Assembly: GCA_004369085.1 (NCBI GenBank)
Contig: ML210146.1
Coordinates: forward strand, 558,001 to 622,000
DNA: 64,000 nucleotides
Direction of reading: 5' to 3'
Source of the DNA: Coprinopsis marcescibilis
Lineage: Eukaryota > Basidiomycota > Agaricomycetes > Agaricales > Psathyrellaceae
The notes beneath the pieces were generated by a model. The model saw only the letters and a program-made list of their open reading frames with translations, made no database searches and had not been told where the DNA came from. Positions 10,571 to 23,595 of this stretch are shown here, in pieces. Numbering within the stretch: position 1 is the first letter of the stretch; every line of letters starts with the position of its first letter. A program made the translations under genes and the position numbers.

Positions 10571-12957
10571 ATGACACAAATCTTCGCTCGAGCGTCAGGC
10601 CTATCATTAACTGAAGATGCCGGTGTAAGCGACCCATCTCCTCGAAATTCACCAGCTTATGTATTTCATCGTCCCAGCTTGAGTGCATTATAACAGACAT
10701 TCCTTTGCTTTGCATAGGCATCATGGCCATGGGCATGTTGACGTTCCAGGTGGTAATGAAGCGCATTGAATTGTACGTATAGCAGCAGCTCTGATAGGTT
10801 AAATTCAGCTCACCGGACTTACTAGGCTAATGTTGCTTTTGTTTGCGTCATCTCTTTTCGGGTTCATCGGTGCCCTCCTCGACTTGGGTCAAATCCTGGT
10901 TCGAGGTCATGCAGGGATTGTCAATGGGGCAGGACTTACTGCAGTTGCAGGATACATTCGGTCTCGAGAAGTCTTCTTCGCGCTATCAATCGGCGTGCTA
11001 TACCTATTTTACTGGACCTTCGTCTCCCGCCAACCACATGGGGACGACACAGGAACGGACATGCATTGTGCAAGCTGGGCAAGGTGGGGATATATTGGGA
11101 TCACCCTCAAGTGGTGTACACTGCTGGCTTGTATGGTTATATTCGCACTTCAAGTCACCTGGAGGGTGACCCCGATGCACCATGTCTATGGGAACGTCTA
11201 CATCGCCTCGGCTACAATTGAAACCACTATCTCAGCTATCTTTATTCTTAAACTATTGCTCAACTTCTATCTGAGCCCCTCCCACCTCCGCAGACGTGTT
11301 TTCCTCGGATACGTCACGCCCATCATCGCTTTCGGCCTGAGCGCAGGCTTGGGCATCGGAAATTTGGTCCATTGTAAGTACCACTTGCTCAGCCACCGTC
11401 TTCCAGTGCTCACAAAACTCTCAGTTTCCTTTTCAGAAACTTCGTTGGGACGTTTCCTTCGTGCAGTCGAAGTTTACATGCTCGTTGTCTATTGCCTTGT
11501 CATCCTCTTTCGGACCAACAGCACTCCCCTAGCTACCAAACGGCTTTCTCGCGCTTATAGCATCGATACGATGCATGACAAGGAAAAGGGCTTAATCAAT
11601 GACTATTCTGCGCCGGCGTTACCCACCCAAATCATCAACATCCGACCCGATCCCAGCTCCAGCCAAACGGCTATGCCCCAAGAATCGTGGAAGCTCAGTC
11701 GGTTCTCCAGGTTGTCAAAGATATCGTCCTGGATATCTTCTGACCGGTTCTCCCGAAGATACTCTCAACGAGAGGAGGATAGAACGGCTCCAATCCAAGA
11801 AGCGACCTTTGCTCCTCCAGACCGCAGTCTTCTATTTCAACCGGCCAGTCCATATTTCGCTACGACGGGGGACGGAAACGCAGATAGAAATCGACAATCG
11901 ATGACCATCACCGAGCCACAGCGATCGCCGTCCGACGTGAACTGGCAAGAACAATCTGCAAAAGCTTTCACTGATGCAAAGTCTTTCTCCCTGACATATT
12001 ACGACATGGAGAACGAATCCAAGATTCCCAGCGCTAGGAGGGGTGAATCCGACTCCAGTACCATTGAATCGCTCTCTCCAGTATACGGTCTCAACGGCAT
12101 CGTTCCTCCCAGGGCGAGAAGCAATACTAATTCAGGCTTCGAACCAAATACCAAATCTCCTCTAGGAGATGTCACCCCGGTAACCAAGCTGATGCAGGAA
12201 AAGACAGATATTGATAACACCATCGCCACCCTTCGTATTCAATCGAACAATTTCAACGACGCCACAAATTCTGCAAGTGCATCGGAATATATTGTGGACA
12301 GAGCGCTGTTGTCGGTCATCAGCCTCGAGACGCCTTCGACGTCCAGTTCATCCCCGAATCCCATTGGCCTTTCCCTGTTGTCTGCATTCCCTGAACCCCC
12401 CGCTCCTGGTACCCCTTTGAATGAAGGCGTGTCGATTCACGCTGTTCCCACACCCAGGCCTGTACTGGGACGGACACCCATAAACCGTGCTCCCGTTCCG
12501 CTCGACCTCTCATCTTTGCTCGGGAGCCCATCTTCTGATCTCACCCCTTCTTCAAGATTTGGCTCTGCTGGCACACAATATGATGTTACATCGTTCATCG
12601 GAGGCAAGTCTGTTCCTTTTGATCTAGCAATGCATGAAATCTGATTTAAAACTAGATCTATCTGACCCCCGCAGTGGGTTTGTCCCTCTCAGTGGCTACT
12701 TCCCAACGAGTGCGATAACAGCGCCCTTCACGGCGTTGAGCGATATCCAGTCGGCCGAGGAGTCGCTAGAAAACACTCCTCGTGCCAGAGTCGCAGAACT
12801 TAGTCTCTCCCCAGCTTCCGTTACAACAATGCCGGTAATCACAGTTGAAACACCAACGATGAAGGCCATAGCCCGTCCACTTGGGTCCGCAACGATGTCT
12901 AGTTCGTTTAAAGCCATTCAAGTTGCCTCGCGTAGCACAGATAAACTTTCGCAATAA
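10571..12957 (+). CDS. orphan multi-pass membrane protein with long cytosolic tail
   Basis: Exons as read: 10571-10622, 10697-10772, 10826 to about 11373, about 11427-12603, 12656-12957. The N-terminal third has about seven hydrophobic helices, including IPLLCIGIMAMGMLTF, LLMLLLFASSLFGFIGALL, FFALSIGVLYLFYWTFV, WCTLLACMVIFALQV, a Leu-rich helix ending LLLNFYL, and VYMLVVYCLVILF. A Ser/Thr/Pro-rich tail of about 400 residues follows, presumably cytosolic. This layout resembles orphan fungal 7-TM proteins, but I recognise no receptor or transporter signature. The last intron starts with GC in a strong AG|GCAAGT context; without removing it the frame ends early. The start at 10571 is chosen because intron 10623-10696 then restores an uninterrupted first helix. 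Confidence 0.7.
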
Positions 12958-13163
12958 ATCAACGCGCACGGCCAGTCAACACGATTTGACTCTCTTAGAA
13001 CGAAACGATACATTTTCTATTTCTATGTACGGCCTTGTATAGGTATTATTCTGCATGTATTTCTAAGCCTGTGTATACCATGTAGCTAGACAACAGTATA
13101 GGTGGAATGTGACGTCATACCGGGGCCTGGGGCCATCGCAATCGTGGCTGCGGAGACTTTAGC

Positions 13164-14052
13164 ATGACAATGTCTTCCTTTCCCGACTACTACAAGCTCT
13201 TGAATGTCCCAAAAGCCGCTTCTACAGAGGAAATACGACAAGCATATCGTAAAGAATCGCTAAAGTGAATGAATATGATTTGCTGGTTCCAAGTATCCTC
13301 ACTAAACGCTGGTGCACATGCAGGACACACCCCGACCGGCTAGGGAACGCTACCCCTGCAGAAAAGCGCAAGGCCACAGAACGTTTCCAAGTCAGTCATC
13401 TTCCCCTGCTTCCACAGGACTATAAGATGCGCCAGGAACTACACTGAGCTGCTCGTACAGGCCGTAGCAGATGCCTACTACGTTTTGTCGGACCTCAAGA
13501 GGAGACAAGAATACGATATCTTGTACAGTTCTCGAGCCTCGGACCGTTCAGCTGACCCCAATTCATCCCCCAACTTCTTCTCTCAATTTGCTAGCGCATT
13601 TGGCGCGTCTACCTCGAGCAATGGCCAGCCCAACAGGGAGAACACTGCGCAACCTAACGCTGATGGGGTTTTTGCGGATGCCTTCGAAGAGGTTTGTCGT
13701 ACACTGTGCTTGGCCTCTACACCCTTGTAACCGCACCTCGCATAGCTTCTAAGGCCAGAGGTCGACCGCGTCGTTCCTTGGTGGAGCTGGCTCGGGGCAA
13801 TCAGTGGTGCGGGACTTGGATTCATTGTTGCCAACGTGCCTGGCCTCATGGTGGGCGCCGTTGCTGGAAACCGCCTTGGCGCCATACGTGATGCGAAGGG
13901 AAAGTCAGTTGCAGCTGTCTTTACTCAACTTGGAGGAGACCAGAAAGCAGAAGTCAGTACTCACCGTTTGGGATATCCAGTGGATTCTAAACCATATGAA
14001 CTCGCAGATTCTGAGAGCCCTTGCCCTGAAAGTCCTGGGGTCTGCTCTCTGA
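13164..14052 (+). CDS. J-domain (DnaJ/Hsp40) protein with C-terminal glycine-rich helix
   Basis: Hsp70 co-chaperone. Exons 13164-13264, 13324-13390, 13461-13691, 13746-13952 and 14008-14052 join to 651 nt, 216 residues. The J domain occupies residues 7-75: DYYKLLNVPKAASTEEIRQA, then YRKESLK, THPDRL (the HPD loop that activates Hsp70) and YYVLSDLKRRQEYD. After a polar linker, residues about 140-190 form a Gly/Ala-rich hydrophobic stretch (WLGAISGAGLGFIVANVPG, LMVGAVAGNRLGA), resembling a glycine-zipper or membrane hairpin. A membrane-associated J protein is therefore likely. There is no G/F region or zinc-finger domain, so it is a class C type. Partner Hsp70 and compartment are unknown. Confidence 0.88.
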
Positions 14053-14586
14053 TACTATTAGCCGGACAATCATATAGCTCCTAGGCCAACTTGTACGAAA
14101 CTCCCTTTCTCTTATTCTCTCGTGCGGTAATGACGTGCACGCTTTAATCGATATACCAGTGGACCTTGGATTGGCGGAGTTCGTTTTCGCATTTACTAAC
14201 TTGTGTACCTTTGTTCTTAGTTTTGGTATTACATAGTCTTTGTTCGTTTGAATGTAATAATGAAACAGTCACGGTAATGGTGTTATCAGAAAGTTGGTAG
14301 ATGCGAGCTGGAGCCTAGTCCTTGTGTTCTTTATACATGAAGAGTAATACTGGTACTAAGCTGGTACATGATGACTATGATACACTAACAGATGTTGACG
14401 GAAGATGCGATGTTTTAATGTATAATTGAAAAGTAATTGTCCAATGATTCGGCGCATTTGGGTGCCAACAAATTGATGCCGGGATTGCGAAAGTTATTTG
14501 AAAGTTTTCGTAATGATTATTAGAGTCGTCCGGGTCGTTTACTTTTAGGTGTTGAGCGCGGCAGTTATTGTTGAACCGTAAATGAC
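14053..14586. other. convergent intergenic region
   Basis: About 530 bp between the ends of two converging genes. It should hold both 3' UTRs. It is AT-richer than its surroundings and I found no gene, repeat or RNA in it. Confidence 0.4.
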
Positions 14587-15655
14587 TTATTGCCATAGGT
14601 CACCGGCATCGCCGCACGTTCCTGGATCGTTCGAGCTGGAAAGTCGGTGAAGTGAAGGATAGTTGTTGATGCTTCCAGCACCATTAGCAAATGCCAGGGT
14701 GATAGCTTCCAGAGCCTGCTCTGAGCTAATATCGAAATTGGCGGTGGTATCCACGTCAAAACGATTTGGCGATGTCAGGAATTGCGAATGCGGGAAACGA
14801 AACGACGGGTTCGAGTGTATTGAATTTGCCGATTCTACGTCGTTGGTTTGCAGCGAATGCCGGGCGAAGGTGTTGAGGGTTGCGGACGTCATGTTGTCGC
14901 GACCACTTGTCAACTCGCTACTGGGTGATGTGTGACACGATTCTCCAGAATAAATCTGGATATCTTCTTCTTCGTACTCGTCCGAGAACGATGGGCACGA
15001 TTTGCTTGATGGAGGGATAATATGATGGTCTCGCATGCGACCCCGCTCTCCCGGAGATCTGTTCAACCACTGATATTCGTGCTCGCGCATGCGGTGAACG
15101 AGCCCTTCTGCATTTTCGACGACGCTTCTATGGAGGTCCCAAAATGCAGCCGACCGCAATTGTTGGTGATTTAACGATGTGTCTGGCGCCGTGACGTCCA
15201 TGGAATCACAACTGGAGGACTCGGACTGTGTCGAGGATTGACGAGAGCGTGTCCTTTTGAAACATTTCCGGGATGGTAGACCGAAATCGTCAGACAACGT
15301 TGCCAATGTTGCAAGCGCAGACCGAGATGGGTGGAGAAAGTAATGTGGCCCTGACGTCGGCTGCGGTCCGCCATCTTGGTCGGTTCAGATTAGGGTCGCT
15401 CAACTTGTGAATTGAGGTTTCAATTAGCGCACCAGAGCAGATGGAAAGGCTCCGACGTTGTCGTTTGCCTCGCCGCCAACAGTCAACATCCCATGTTTTA
15501 ATCGAACGTGAGTCCCTATGTGGGCCAGGACTTGGAGTGTGATTGTGCTTGAAAGCCTTCTTCTTGGAGCTGAGGGCGAGAGATGCCGGCGAAAGAAAAG
15601 GCCGAGTAGCAGCAGAGTGTGATCTTCGACGATGAGCAGGAAGCTTAGACGACAT
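14587..15655 (-). CDS. unrecognised protein, two or more exons
   Basis: I do not recognise this gene. The first exon starts at the ATG at 15655 (MSSKLPAHRRRSHSAATRPF) and is strongly basic, with Ser- and Lys-rich runs. The second exon, ending at 14587, is acidic and Ser-rich (DEYEEEDIQIYSGESCH) and carries a short conserved-looking helix, RSAAFWDLHRSVVENAEGLV followed by HRMREHEYQW. The frames differ, so an intron is required; the best join I find is a GT donor at about 15301 to an acceptor near 15232. Total length is about 330 residues. No signal peptide, membrane helix or known domain is visible. The pattern suits a disordered regulatory protein. Confidence 0.55.
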
Positions 15656-15938
15656 GGAATACGAGAACAAGAAGTGGTTGGGACGGTCTCCGCCAACCTT
15701 GGACTTTTGAAAATATGACGATTGCTGATCCGGATTTCGATCCACTCCATCACCCGCCAAGTAATTTTACACCCCAATCAATACAATTTTACCCTATTTC
15801 TATCACTCCAACATCTCTACTTTGGTAATCATTTGCCATCTCCCCAGCTCGCTGCGATAAAACAATAGCTTTGCTGAAAACTCAGGCACCGTCTAAGGAC
15901 AAAAAGGGGTGTCGTTGTCAGGAAAGGCGGATGCCAGT

Positions 15939-18839
15939 TTATTGTTTAAAACTTACATCCCGATTTCCCGCTGACGATAGTAAACGTAGGAGAGACTTTC
16001 CTGCCAAATCCAGCCGGCTTCTAAGGGCTGTGATATATCTAGTTTGCGAAGGGGTGTCTCCCTGCTTGAACAAAGCTCTCAAGGATATATAAAGGCTTCT
16101 GCTCCAAGGTGTTCCCAGCACGTAATCCTCTAAATTTCGGTACTTGGTTAAGACAATAAGAAACATATCGTTTGCACATACTTAACTCCGGGTGCAAGCG
16201 CAGTAATTTGAGCAATGCAACGCATATTCCTGTGGAACACAACAAGGACAGATTCTCATCTTCGCACGACTGATTGAAAGCTCCGGCCAATGTCCCTGTG
16301 AGTGAATTTTGAAGATAATTCCAAGTTGCCACAGAAAGCATCCTGCTTTCCATTGGCGTTTCTCGGAGAAGGACGTAATACGCGTAGGCAGCTGGAAGGT
16401 TGATTTGATAAGCATTTTAGGCTTTAATAACACGACTCACAAGCAGTAGGAAGGTCATGAGAACCGTCAGTCACAGAAAACGCCAGGCGCCTTAATTTCC
16501 GATGGCTGACGTAGTCAAACAATGCGGGGTCTTGAATATGTTCGGTCACAGCAGCAAAAACAGAGTTTCGAAGATCCTGGTAGTCCTGCGAACGCGGTAG
16601 TTGCGCCGATTGCTCATCCAGTAGTTCCGTTATACTGCCAATCAGGGCCAGTCCGGGGAACGTCTTGATACTATCCGATTTGGTGTGCCACACTAGTGTC
16701 ATGAAGTCGAGAAACAGCCGTACAGACCGAAGGCAGCCGTCCTGGTCGATGATATCCGGAGTCCTCGCACGTTTAATCAGACTGGCCGAGAATGAGTCGT
16801 CTTGGTGAGCTGTGGCTTCTATCTAGAACTCACACGTTACACATCGTTATTGCTGTGTAAAGCGGAGTTGTAAGTAGATTTACGAAAAAACACAACCGGA
16901 AAACTCGACCTTCATCGAGTGAGCCGAGTATGGTATTGTGTTTGGGACTTCTGAAGGTTGATTCCATCCTCCTCGACAGAAACATCGGATCGTACAAACA
17001 CAATATTTCTAGGATGATTTGTTGTACTGAAACAACCGATGTGAGCCAAAGCAAACAAACGGGGAGGGGCGTCCTTCACCGTAAAGTTCGTCGGGTGTGG
17101 TTCCAAGGGCAAGGAATATGTCGATAATATGTTCTAGACAACAGCTTCCGTTGGAATCTATTTTCCAGGAGCCATGAAGCTGAGAAATCGACAGTAAGGC
17201 CAGGCAAGCGTTGGCGAGGACAGTGACAATAGAGGGAACACATCCATTTCTCCGAGTTTCTTGGTGCAACGACCTGAGTATACGCTTTGAATGGGAGATT
17301 CAAATTTGTCAGCGCGCCAGCTACCCTGATATCAGGCGCCGGGTTTACCGCCAATATCGACTTCGCTCCATCTGGTTCCCTAAGCACTGCATTCTTGAGC
17401 GCAAGGCAAGGCCGTTTCTTCCCATTGCCGTTGCCGTTGACATGTATTCTGTTGACCCAAAAGAACCAGGTCGAGGTCTAGACAGTTCAGTACAATGCCG
17501 ATGACCTGTCAACGGTGAAATTACCAGGAATTCGACTTGTTCAGAGTTTTCTACCCGGTCATCCGTCCAGGTTAACCAAGCCCAGGAGACGAATTGTTCG
17601 CATTCCAGTAAAAGTCTTTGGGAGTCTGTTAGCTCATTCAGGGGTATGCAGGTACTTCCTCTGGGCTCTCCCATGACCAGTGCAACAAGCTCAAGCATAA
17701 AAGCGAAGCACCGTGGCCGGAAAAGGGGGGGAGAGCCGTGAGCATTAGCTTTACTGTGGACCTTCTGCCCGTTTCCGTCAGCTACAATCCGAAGGCAGGT
17801 CGGATATCGTAGAACGGACCGAGAACAGACGTAAAAATAAAGTCGCCGTGATGGAATTCTCTGTTAAAGACGCATCCATTGCCAGGATAGAGTGGCCATG
17901 GAGCGAATTTTCAATACATTCAAAGAGATGCTTCAGTATGATCTCTGCAGTTCTGTGCCTGTGATTTGATTTAACCATGCTCGTAGCGATTCAAATGCCT
18001 CTTACGGAATAACGGATCCATCCACTGCAGCGTAGGCAGAAAACAGCAATCGAAGGGCAGTCCTTTGTGCTACAGGGGAGTGAATTGTGCGGGATAGTAC
18101 AGAGGGCAACATTTCCCAAGAATCTGAGAACAACAACGGCTCTATAAGTTAAATCCATTGTCGCCATTGAAATCAACCCGCACCCGGAAATTGCTTGATT
18201 GCGTTGTGAACATCCATTTCCTTCTTGTTTCGTAACGATTCAGGCAACAAATCGTCCGAGGGGGTGAATATATGCGGCGCCAATGGATTAGTAAGGCAGA
18301 TCACCCTGTGCAGTACGCTCTCGGCGATGTTCCCGCATTGAATTCTTGTGGCCTGAGAGGCGTTGGCTGATCGGGTCGTTTCACGACACCAAAAAATAAT
18401 CTCGAGAAAGCTAGGGCGAACTTGATTCGGCGTTAGTAGCGGATATTTGATACCAATGGCATGGTATAGCGTTTGTAACCAATGTACCAATTGCATGGAA
18501 TACCGACAACCAGGCGCAAGAGCGGGCTTCGTTTTCGAATCTCTCCAAGAACCGGAGAACAGTTTGAAATTGCGCTTGCAACCCCGCGTCCTTGTAGAGG
18601 ATAGGTTAGAATTGTCGCCAACGGAAATCAGACGACGAATTCACAGCTGCAACTGTGGAACCTGTCCGACGAGCACGTTCCAAAAGATGTATAGCCTGCG
18701 ATATGGTGTTCAGAAATTCTTGTTCCGAGTCGCTCGCGCCACTTGTCGGTAAGAAGTCGCAATTTGCTGTGGAGGAATCTGGTGGCTCGGATTGTCCAGC
18801 ACTGAGGGTAGAGCTAGAGCCTGTCTGAGAATGATCCAT
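15939..18839 (-). CDS. unrecognised large alpha-helical protein, many exons
   Basis: I do not recognise this gene. It starts at 18839 (MDHSQTGSSSTLSAGQSEPP) and ends at 15939 (RDVSFKQ-stop). Between lie about nine exons with non-low-complexity, helix-rich text such as MQLVHWLQTLYHAIG, RTAEIILKHLFECIENSLHG, LLLECEQFVSWAWLTW, LALIGSITELLDEQS and CVALLKLLRLHPEL. The last join (donor GTATGT near 16174 to acceptor after AAATTTAG near 16132) gives HPELKDYVLGTPWS. The repeating pairs of amphipathic helices suggest an ARM/HEAT-like scaffold of roughly 750-850 residues. This is a fold-level impression only. Exon borders in the middle are not resolved. Confidence 0.55.
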
Positions 18840-19095
18840 AATGGAGTTCGGTGGACGGAGTCAAGCTGCAAGCTTGAAGCTCAAACAATTGAATGTGTCC
18901 TGGCGCGTCACCCAAAGCCGCCGCATCAATGACCAATTTGCAGGTTGGATTCATGATTTGATAACTAGTAACAACAGAAGATATGATACATACAATATCT
19001 ATTAGATGGAGAAAGCTATGGTATAGAGGTATCTAGTATGCAAATGTGCCATGGTCCGAACCGTTCGGGAATACAAGATAAATAATACAGATAAT

Positions 19096-22000
19096 TTAGT
19101 TGTGGCTGGGGACCCGCTTTGGTGCTGTAAATGTGACAGACGACGGTACACGGATAAGAGAGACCCGCTTGGCGGCGCGTGTCTTATTCCAAGGTTCTGC
19201 CTCTTCGGGCTCCTCTTCTTTGCCGAATGCCGTGATCTGGGGGACAAATTCTTTGTGCGTTGCGCCAGTCAGACTTGAAAAGGAAAATTGTTCATGTGTT
19301 CCATTCCTATAGCCCATTTGTATAACACCCGATGGTGAAGATGAAGTGCTGGGACGAGGGGAATCCAAGAACGGGGAGGGAGTGTGAGATATCGAAGTGG
19401 ATGTATTATCCCCATCGTCAGGCAACCATTCAGACCCGAAATCCAGAGCCGAGTGAAATGATTCCGCAACCGAGGAATTCGACCAACTTCTTGAAACCCT
19501 GTGGGACGGGGTGACAACCTCAGCGAAGCCGTCTGACTCAGGAACGGAGATAGTCATTCGCGGAATGGCGAGATGTCGTCGATGTTCCAATGCTTGTTTG
19601 GCGACGTTCAAAGCTTCGTTCTTCATCGCCCCAAGGGACTTGGCTTCAGCCTCGAGATCTTCGATTAGAACAAAAATATGACAGGCCAGTCGCTGAGAGT
19701 CGATTCGCAATGGAGTCAATCTTCTAGAGCCAACGAAGGCTTGTACAGCGCTTAAAAGTTTGTTCCTTGTTGCTTTCTGTAGGGGACGAAGTATCGCCAC
19801 ATTCCGAAGGAACCGCGTTTCCGAATCCAACTGTGATTGGACCTCTTGTTGCCGTTTTTTCAGTTCTTGAACTTTTTGTTTAATGATATCTGTTCTTGAC
19901 AATGTCCTTTCTGTTAAGTTTGATTGCAACGGAGACAGAGGCAAGTCGACGGCGGCAATTGGGGACTCGCTGAAAAGAACAGGTAAGCACACTGAAGCAC
20001 GAATCGTCGTTAAGATGTCATACCACATCCATGGAGAATCTGCTTGAGCCAGGTTGTCTTTCACTTGATTGAAAGTCGTCTCGAACTGATCTGTCTTTGC
20101 CGTTTGCAGAGTGGAAAGAGTATCTAGATCAAGAGAATCGCTTTGCAAAATTGTTAAACGATGTTTCAGCTTCGGCCGTTCGTCCAGCGCAGTCCCCCTC
20201 AGCATTCCCATCAGTTCGCGAGGCGCCCTGGAGTCCCAACTGGAAGGAGATCCAATCGGCGCGGTATTGACTTGTAGATCGTGAAGGTGAGAGGTTGCTG
20301 CAGCAACACCAGTGAGGCGTACATCCAGATTTGACATGACAGTGGGTCGCATTTTGACTCCGGCTGATTTAAATGCGGTTGCATAATTAATCTTTGACAA
20401 CCAGTCGTTCATGTCGTTTATGTCTGTTGCCTGAAAGAGTATTTGTCGGCCGTCTGCAAGGATAAATCGAAAGGTATTGTCGTGCTGGAAAGGAAAATCA
20501 ACACAAATGACAAGATGATAACGAGACAGGTTGCCTGACCTTCGTATAGGATTTGTCGAAAACAGCAATGGCATCCTTCACTGACAAAACCTCGTCAGGT
20601 TTGAAAGGTTCCCCAAATGTGCTACCTTCGTCGGTGCAAGAGCCAAACCAATCCACCAATTTATCAACCATTGAAGTGTCGCGAAAGAACAACAGCTGTG
20701 ATCCTGTCAACAGAACACTCCACTGTCTCCATTTTCGAACGGCGGCTCTTTTCCCCCGTCCAGTGATGTCGTCCTTGCGATTCAACAATCCAACTTTGGT
20801 AACCTTCAGGGTCATGGCACTCGGGGACAGAGGGGACGGCGGTAGCTCGCTGTTTTCGCCAAGTGGTCCAGAAGTAGGTTCGCTTGTGATGCCGATGTGA
20901 AAGAATGAACGGGTAGACGGAATTTCGATCTGCAGGAGACGAGCGTTCGAAAAGGCTTCTTGAAGTGCCTGGTTATCCCAATTATTGAGTACCCCCTCGA
21001 AGCTAAACGGGTCCTCTACAGATATTATCTTGTCCATTTCAGCTCGCATGGATTCCAACAAATCCTGTGGTTTGCTGGTTAATTTATATCAAACATATGC
21101 TACGCGAAACAAACATACATTGGTGATCAAGTAGTATGGATCAATTTTGGACTTGGCAAGAATGCCGGCTGCGGGTTGGTTGGAAGGGGTTCGTCTTCTT
21201 GGGGCGTCGGGAGATATTCCTGCATGGGCGAAGTCCAGTGGGTCCTCGATAAATATGAAAGGCGAAAAGACGATGTTATCATAGAAGCACTACGAATGTT
21301 CAATGGCAAAACTGATGTTTTGAGAAAAGAGAACCTACCCCCAGAACCTCGGGATATACCCCGGGAATTGTCGTGTTTTTTATGTAATCTGCCTTATTCA
21401 TCTTGGTCCTGTTGGATTTGTTGAATGCGTCTGTGTGAAGCATGATCAAACTGAACGCTATAATGTAAGCATTATCTGCCATCTGATCGTTAGATATTAT
21501 TCTCTCGCTACGTCAGAAGTTAGGGCTCGAACCTTCTTCAGAAAAGAGACCTGTATTGCACTCCAGGTAGCGATCTGAGAACGCTTGAATCACTCTGTCG
21601 ATTTGCTGGGTTTCGCGAGGTAAACCCACTTCCATCAAGAGTTTCCGCAGGGCAATATCAAGAGGATCGTTGTGGAAATTGAATTCCCGAAGGTAGGTTT
21701 GCAAAGCCTCAACGTAGACCTGCTCAGCACTAGAAAAGAATTTTAAGTCCCGGACTTCGGTTGAATTGACGACATAATCCAATATACCTTGAAGCCAGGA
21801 TGCTCGCCAATTCTCCTTTACCGACAACAGTACGAACACGGGCCAGGTAGGCGTCAGGGGATTCTGAATCACTGAAAGGACGAGGAATTTTCGTAGGGTT
21901 AGGTTTGAAGTGAGGCACAGCCGCAGACTTGGGTTCACGAGAGGTCGATGACATGGTGTTCGGAGATTGCAAAGTGGTGCCGGGATTCGTCTGTGCTCGT

Positions 22001-23133
22001 TGACGACGCGGTAGGTCTGCAAGTGACGGACCGTTTTGAGGAGGGGAAAAGGTTTGATCAAGAGAACTAGATTGTTGCGTCGGATGGAGAAGGAGCGAAG
22101 GGTGTGACGCCTGTGGCCGCAAATGATTGAAAGCATACGGCTTGCGTGTGGGTATGGGTTGAGAAGAGATGTGCACTGAGAGCGAATCTGTCGAATGCCT
22201 TCGCGAGGTACGCAGTGTAGGATGTTTGAGTTTGACTTCGGTTGCTAAACGAGGTGTTTCGTCGAGCCCAAAGGCTGATAACGAGGAAAGGTCCGGAAGG
22301 GGAGGTAGTTGAGGGGGTTGTTGAGTAGCTGCAGGCTTCGGCAGCGGTGGGGCAGTATCCAAAGGAGTGGTTGCCTTGGGTTTTGACCAGAATGAGGGCT
22401 TCCGCGACAAGACTTTTGGTGAGTTTTGTGCAGATCGAGGGCTCTCCAAGATGTTTCTATCTTTTCCAGATTCCTTGCCCTTTCCCTTCACATCTGCTGT
22501 TGTCATTGATAGGAATGACAGAGCGCCAAAGGATATGCCCCTAGAGCGTCTCCTAAAGCCATCTTTGAGAGTGTTGGACTCCTTGTCCTGCTCAAAGCTG
22601 GGAAAAGCCTGGAGTCCATCGGCCCACGGCGCTTCCTTTTCACCCATAGGCTTTCGGTCTTGTCTCGTGTTGGCTACATTAGGACCAGAAACTGACGCAG
22701 GGAAAACAGCTTTGAAAATTTCCGCGTCTAAGGTCGGACGAGTAAGCGACGACACTGAGCGTGAAAACGAAGGCTGGAAGGCTGCAGAAGACGTTGCTGG
22801 CCTGGTTGGAAGGTCGAAAGACAGGGAGCCAGAGCGGGGAATTGGGGGGAGAGCCTTGTCAACCACCAAGAATCGTGATGGACCAGCACTTTCGTTTGCT
22901 TCCAACCGCTTAGAATGATTGAACACGGCGGAAGCGGAATGTACCAGTGTCTTTGTTTGCCTGGTAGTTGTCGTCGTCGTTGTGGTTGTCGTGACCACTT
23001 GCGAGGTCGTCGTTTCTCTAGAAATCAACTTTCTGGGATCATCTTCAGTATACGGTGGCGGTGGAGGAAGGCCGTTCAAATTGGCAGAAGCTTTGTGGAT
23101 TTCCGAAAAGCCATTTGTTGATTCTTGAAGCAT
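19096..23133 (-). CDS. Sec7-PH Arf guanine-nucleotide exchange factor (Syt1-like)
   Basis: Activates Arf-family GTPases at Golgi or endosomal membranes. From the ATG at 23133 (MLQESTNGFSEIHK) about 450 Pro/Ser-rich residues precede the Sec7 domain, including a poly-Thr run. The Sec7 domain reads YLREFNFHNDPLDIALRKLL, LPRETQQIDRVIQAFSDRY and AYIIAFSLIMLHTDAFNKS. The glutamate in LPRETQ is the catalytic finger. The Gly before it in most family members is Arg here; the yeast Syt1 group has Lys. After the Sec7 domain come a PH domain (WRQWSVLLTGSQLLFFRD ... DMNDWLSKINYA) and a predicted coiled coil (KQKVQELKKRQQEVQSQL). Introns lie near 21730, 21480, 21340, 21080 and 20500. It faces the same way as pescadillo upstream. 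Confidence 0.88.
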
Positions 23134-23595
23134 AAACCGTGAACGAATTGGAGGTTTTCAGAGCCCCGGACACGAGAAGTACCTGCTGAGCCAATGTCCG
23201 TTTAACTACCAATGCCGTTCAATGGAGGTTGATAGATGGAGAAGCGTTGATATGGAAGGCGACGAACAGCAACAGTGGGCGAAGTTGTAATCTGACTGTT
23301 AGACCATATTATGATGAAAGACAAATCCCATCATCAGTTATATGTCCGGCAATTGCCGAGACCTTGACCTGCCCGCAAAACACCTTGTCCCTACGGAGGA
23401 CAACATTTCCCTGTTTTTGAATTAACATCTTAATCCATGTGGAATTTCTGAGGGGAAACATCAACATCGCATCTCGACTCCCGAGGCCCCTGTGTACATA
23501 CACACATGGCTGCTACCGTACTCTATAGCACACGCTGCATATGCATCAAGTCTCAAGACTAATTCTACTGATCGCAACGACGGGAGGTAACTGGC
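23134..23595. other. intergenic region between two minus-strand genes
   Basis: About 460 bp holding the pescadillo 3' UTR and the Arf-GEF promoter. No gene, repeat or RNA recognised. Confidence 0.4.

Noticed and set aside
22915..23121. Plus-strand frame with a long valine run
   Set aside because: It is the mirror of the poly-Thr codons of the Arf-GEF gene on the minus strand.
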